Part shown: positions 56,801 through 62,800 of the stretch, in pieces | How the letters are laid out: each line of letters opens with the position of its first letter | Numbering within the stretch: the first letter of the stretch is position 1 | Assembly (NCBI GenBank): GCA_028015205.1 | Contig: CM051519.1 | Span: forward strand, 93,455,539 to 93,519,538 | Direction of reading: 5' to 3' | Length of the DNA stretch: 64,000 bases | DNA from: Mytilisepta virgata | Lineage: Eukaryota; Mollusca; Bivalvia; Mytilida; Mytilidae | The notes under the pieces: model-generated | Told to the model about the DNA's origin: nothing | Seen by the model: the letters and a program-made list of their open reading frames with translations, nothing else | The model's database searches: none | Position numbers and translations under genes: made by a program

Positions 56801-59800
56801 CAAATTAAATTATACATATATATTCAGATGTGATTTTATGACATTTTAGTTCAGGTTTAGAGGTGTAGATTTACAGTTAGATAGATCTCTGGTGAATGGA
56901 AGGGTAAAGGATCTTATATCTTTCCTACACAACAAGTTGAAGAAGGTATTTTATTATTTGTCAATTTCACTTTAATCAAAAGCACTGTGTTCAATACTTA
57001 AAGTAAATTGGAGTTCTAAGTTACCTAATGAAAAAACTGTACTTTGCAATATCTGTGTGAAACAATATACAACATTTTGCCTTTATTTAATTAGTATTTA
57101 TCATGAAATGAAAGAGATATCGCCTTATTACCAAAAGGCCTGATACCATTTTTATTACCTTTTCCAAAATATGCTAAAATTTCATTTTCCAAAGAAAAAA
57201 GATATTAAGCTCATGAAATGTGACCAGAATTAATATCTGCTTACAAATGCATGTTTAATAGTTTGTTAAGTTGTGGTTTTACGTCGTTTTCAGCACATTT
57301 GGCTATTTTGTGGCAGCCAGTTTTTATTTGTGGAGGAAGCCGGAGTACCCGGAGAGAACCGCCTACCTTCAGTAGGAAAATTAAGATCGCAGTCGAACAC
57401 ATCCTGCCACAGGTGAGATTCGAACTCACAACCTCGGTGATGACAGGATAGTGATCATTTGTAGTCATGACGAACTACCTAGACCACTCGGCTACCGAGG
57501 CCCCCCTCACAAAGGCAGGAATACTGGTACTGTGTGACATGTAACAGATTGAAAAAATTGTAACAGGGAAGTTGGTATGAATTGAAATAAATATATATTT
57601 TTGAAGGCCATGGCATATTTCCGTATGAAAGTAATGATAGTTGGATATGGTGGGAAAGGTAAATCAACTTTGCTCCGTGCTCTGATGAAAGTTCCAAAAC
57701 CAGCTGCTCATAATACACCAACTGTTGGAATTATTGTCAAAGACTGGGTGTAAGATTTTAGTTTATCTTGTACATATATAAAATTTAAATCATTTGGCTG
57801 TTGTTAGTCATAAAAATTTTTCCTTTTATAAAACATCCTTCTTGAAATCAATTGTCAAATCAGATTCAAGACATGATGTTTTTGGCTGGTCTTATTCTTA
57901 AATGATGTGGCCTTAGACAGATGTTGATGCTTTTACTAAGAAATGTTTGAAAGACGATTTAAAATAATCTCTGAAATGACCAGGCTGCCCCCTTTTAAAG
58001 TAAATGACACATGACAGCAATTTCTAAAAACAAAAAATGTTGTAAAAAAGTTAAAAGATATTTGGCATGAAATTCAGGACTAGACTTTGCATGTTTACAG
58101 TGCTTCGGACTGGTGATCAGTTGCCTGAAATAGCCAACATGGCTGCTTTCCTAAAAATAGAAATTGTCAAATATATATTTCAAAATTTTCATCTCTGATT
58201 CTTCACAGTTGTATTCAAATGATCTTAAAAAAATAAAATCATATCATTCTTGCCTGAAATAGCCAACATGGCTGCTTTCCTAAAAATAGAAATTGTCATA
58301 TATATATTTCAAAATTTTCATCTCAGCCATATTCAAATGATCTTAAAAAAAATCATATCACCATTATCTTATTTCATATTTCTCTTATTAGCTCACCTGG
58401 CCTAAAAGGCCATGTGAGCTTTTGCCATCACTTTTCGTCCGTCGTCCGTCGTCCGTCCGTCCGTCCGTCGTAAACTTTTCATTCAAACATCTTCTCCTCA
58501 GAAACGATTTGGCCAATTCCAACCAAACTTTGCATGAGTGGTGTATGGAAGGTCCTCAACAAAGATTCCTCATTTAGTTCTGATTGGTCAAGAAACATGG
58601 CCACCAGAGGCAATTCTTGTTTCTGATTGGCTGATTTTCAAAAATCTTCTCCTCTGAAACGGCTGGGCAGATTGGATCGAGGCTTCATAGGAATGATATA
58701 TGACATGTCCTCCACAAACGATCCTCATTTTATATTGATCCGATGAAAAACATGGCCACTGTTGCTAAAAATAGAACATAGGCGTAAATTGCTGTTTTTT
58801 GCTAATAACTCAAAAACCGTTACAGATATCGAAAATCTGACATGGGATAAAATTGATCAGCATGACAAGATCTACCTACCCTGAAATTTTGAAGGAAATT
58901 CCAAAACCCATTTAGGAGTTATTGCCCTTTTTTCGTCAAATTTTCAAAATTTGAACATTTTTTGTCATTTATCTCCAAAACTATTTGAGATAGAAGTGAA
59001 ATGTAAATTTGAAAAATGTTTGCCATGTTGAGATCCACCTACCCTGAAATTTTAAAGGAAATCCCAAAACCCATTTAGGAGTTGTTGCCCTTTTTTTGTC
59101 AAATTTTCAAAATTTTTTCATTCAAAAATCTCCTCTGAAACCGCTGGGCCGATTGGTTTGAAACTTAATAGGAATGATTTATGACATGTCCTCTACAAAC
59201 GATCCTCAATTTATTTTGATCTGACGTAAAACATGGCTGTCGTAGCTAAAAATAGAATATAGGGGTGCATGTGTTGTTTTTGGCTTATAACTTAAAAACC
59301 GTTACAGATATAAAAAATCTGACAGAGGTAAAATTGATCAGCATGACAAGATCTACCTAACCTGAAATTTTGAAAGAAATGCTAAAACCCATTTAGGAGT
59401 TATTGCCCTTTTTTCATCAAATTTTGAAAATTTAACATTTTTCGTCATTTATCCCATAAACTATTTGAGATAGAAGTGATATGTAAATTTGAAAAATGTT
59501 TGCCATGTTGAGATCTACATACCCTGAAATTTTAAAGGAAATCCCAAAACCCATTTAGGAGTTATTGCCCTTTTTTTGTCAAATTTTCAAAATTTTAACA
59601 TTTTTGCATTTATCTCCAAAAGTATTTGAGATAGAAGTGAAATGTTAATTGAAAAATGTTTGCCATGTTGAGATCTTTTGAAGGGAATCCCAAATTCTAT
59701 TTAGGAGTTATTGGTTTGTGTAATTTGAGGTCGGGTTCTGTTACATTTATTTAAGGTTCACCCTTATTCCTGGTCAATTTTATCAACTTCCTGCCAGGAC

Positions 59801-62800
59801 TACCACCATCAGGGAACATATTTTAACATTAAACCTTATGAAAAATAAATCTTCAACAAATTTTCCCTGAACAATTGAACCAATTTCAACAAACTTGGTC
59901 AAATAGTTGATTAATTGTACAAAGAAAACCAGACTCCAGGTGAGCGATACAGGCTCTGGTGAGCCTCTTGTTTCCTATGAGATAAAGATAAATATATTCA
60001 TGACAACCAATCCGAAAATCTCCTGCTAGTAATCTTCAGTTCAAACGTCTCTAGCAGAATTGCACAGAAAAAATAGTTGTCATCTTTTGAAGTATTTGCA
60101 TTGTAGGTTTGAGAGATACAGGAAAGATCTTGGTAAAAAAGTTCAGTATATCTTAAGTACCTGGGATTTTGCTGGACAAGAGGAATTTTATAGTACACAT
60201 CAGTGCTATCTGACAAATAAAGCTTTATATCTGGTAGGTTGTATACATCATTACAAGTAAAGTCATTTGCTGCCTGAGTTTACAAGTGCTTTTAATTATA
60301 AATTGTTATTTTTGTTCAAATTTTTTAGTGTGTGTGCAGGTTTTCACTAATTGGTTAATTCTTTTTTTATGATTTAATGTCCAACGCAAGCAAAAGTACT
60401 ATAGAAGAAAAATAATATTCCATAAAATTTGTAAACAGAATCTATAAATTTGTTAGAAAATTTAATAAGGTTATGAAAAAACATTGAATAGTTTAGCTAT
60501 GAAAGATGTTGAATAGTTCAGAAATTCATGTTTTTGGAAACTATACCTTTTAACAACTGGTATAAGATTGTTTATGGTACATAGTTTATTTTGCTATGAG
60601 CAATCTGATTGGTCCAATTACAACTTTAAGATAAAGAACAAAACATAGTTTATTTTGATATGAGCAATCTGATTGGTCCAATTACAACTTTAAGATAAAG
60701 AACAACAATAAAAGCACTGTTGCTTTGAATTTTTCATGTGCCTCAATTTGGATTTTATACATTAAATGCATGCATTATATCTTTTCTCTGCTATAAGAAT
60801 ACAGTTTAAAATAAGAAAAATTATGTGTGATGGGTATATTTCCTTGTTTTAAAACGTGTTTAAATTTTTAGGTTGTACTTAATGCACAAAGGTATAGAAG
60901 ACGTGTTTAAATTTTTAGGTTGTACTTAATGCACAAAGATATAGAAGACATGTTTAAATTTTTAGGTTGTACTTAATGCACAAAGGTATGGAAGATGTGT
61001 TTAAATTTTTAGGTTGTACTTAATGCAGAAAAATATAGAAGACGTATTTAAATTTTTAGGTTGTACTTAATGCACAAAGATATAGAAGACGTGTTTAAAT
61101 TTTTAGGTTGTACTTAATGCACAAATGTATAGAAGACGTGTTTAAATTTTTAGGTTGTACTTAATGCACAAAGGTATAGAAGACGTGTTTAAATTTTTAG
61201 GTTGTACTTAATGCACAAAGATATAGAAGACATGTTTAAATTTTTAGGTTGTACTTAATGCACAAAGGTATGGAAGACGTGTTTAAATTTTTAGGTTGTA
61301 CTTAATGCAGAAAAATATAGAAGACGTGTTTAAATTTTTAGGTTGTACTTAATGCACAAAGATATAGAAGACGTGTTTAAATTTTTAGGTTGTACTTAAT
61401 GCACAAAGATATAGAAGACATGTTTAAATTTTTAGGTTGTACTTAATACACAAAGATATAGAAGACGTGGTTAAATTTTTAGGTTGTACTTAATGCAGAA
61501 AGATATAGAAGACGTGGTTAAATTTTTAGGTTGTACTTAATGCACAAAGGTATGGAAGACGTGTTTAAATTTTTAGGTTGTACTTAATGCACAAAGGTAT
61601 GGAAGACGTGTTTAAATTTTTAGGTTGTACTTAATGCACAAAGGTATAGAAGACATGTTTAAATTTTTAGGTTGTACTTAATGCACAAAGATATAGAAGA
61701 CGTGTTTAAATTTTTAGGTTGTACTTAATGCACAAAGATATAGAAGACGTGGTTAAATTTTTAGGTTGTACTTAATGCAGAAAGATATAGAAGACATGTT
61801 TAAATTTTTAGGTTGTACTTAATGCACAAAGATATAGAAGATGTGGTTAAATTTTTAGGTTGTACTTAATGCACAAAGGTATAGAAGACGTGTTTAAATT
61901 TTTAGGTTGTACTTAATGCACAAAGGTATATAAGACATGTTTAAATTTTTAGGTTGTACTTAAAATGCACAAAGGTATAGAAGAAATAGATTCAGTGAAG
62001 CCATGGTTGTCTAATATCTATGCCAGAGCACCAGGATGTCCTGTCATTGTTGTTGGTACACATTATGACAAAATTCACAAATCTAAAAGGCAGGAAGTTT
62101 TACAACAGTTTGTGCAAAAACTAAATGAGTTAAAAGAAAAAACAGGTTTGTTTTACAGACAATTACCTATCTTTTTTTTTAATCAAAGGTCATTAATCAG
62201 GAAACTTAGGTCGCTAAAGAGAAAAAAAAATCAGTTACAGGATAATTCAAACAGTTCAATTTAAATATTTTAAGACACATAAAAAAAAATTGTCTTTTGA
62301 ATATAAAATGCTATTCAGTAACCAGATTAAAAAGCATTGTTGGCTTGGGGGATCTATGATTCCCCAGTGCTGGATAAGGTTTGATATCATTTTAAGGCTA
62401 AGGTAAACAGATATGTAATTTCATTCCAGGGTTCCCTGACATCAAAGAATTTTGTCCTATAGATTGTACTTTAGAGAAAGACAATGTTGAACTAGAAAGG
62501 CTTAGGGAGAAAATTAAGGATACAGTGGACAAGTATTTATATTATATAAAATAAAACCTTCACAGTAATTATTTTTTGTTGTAATCAGAAATATTATATC
62601 TTTTATTTATAGTACCTCAGAAAAAAATGAAATTATTGTTGAAAAAAATGGGATGGGGGTTGTGCTCAGATATTAAGAGATTAAAAAAAAATATTTTCGT
62701 GATACAAAAAATTTTAAATCAGCTTGCATTTGACATTTTAAGTTGTATCAAGATATTTATTTTGCAAATTATTTCTGAAATATTCAAAAATTTATTGTCT

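Noticed and set aside
57251..57468. Opposed small frames at 57241-57468
   Set aside because: Translations of a reversed family B SINE; the same peptides appear from the copies at 32702 and 37963.
60855..61979. CRISPR-like regular repeats (also 33670-36066 and 54346-55402)
   Set aside because: Units abut directly without unique spacers, and the sequence is eukaryotic intron; these are minisatellites.
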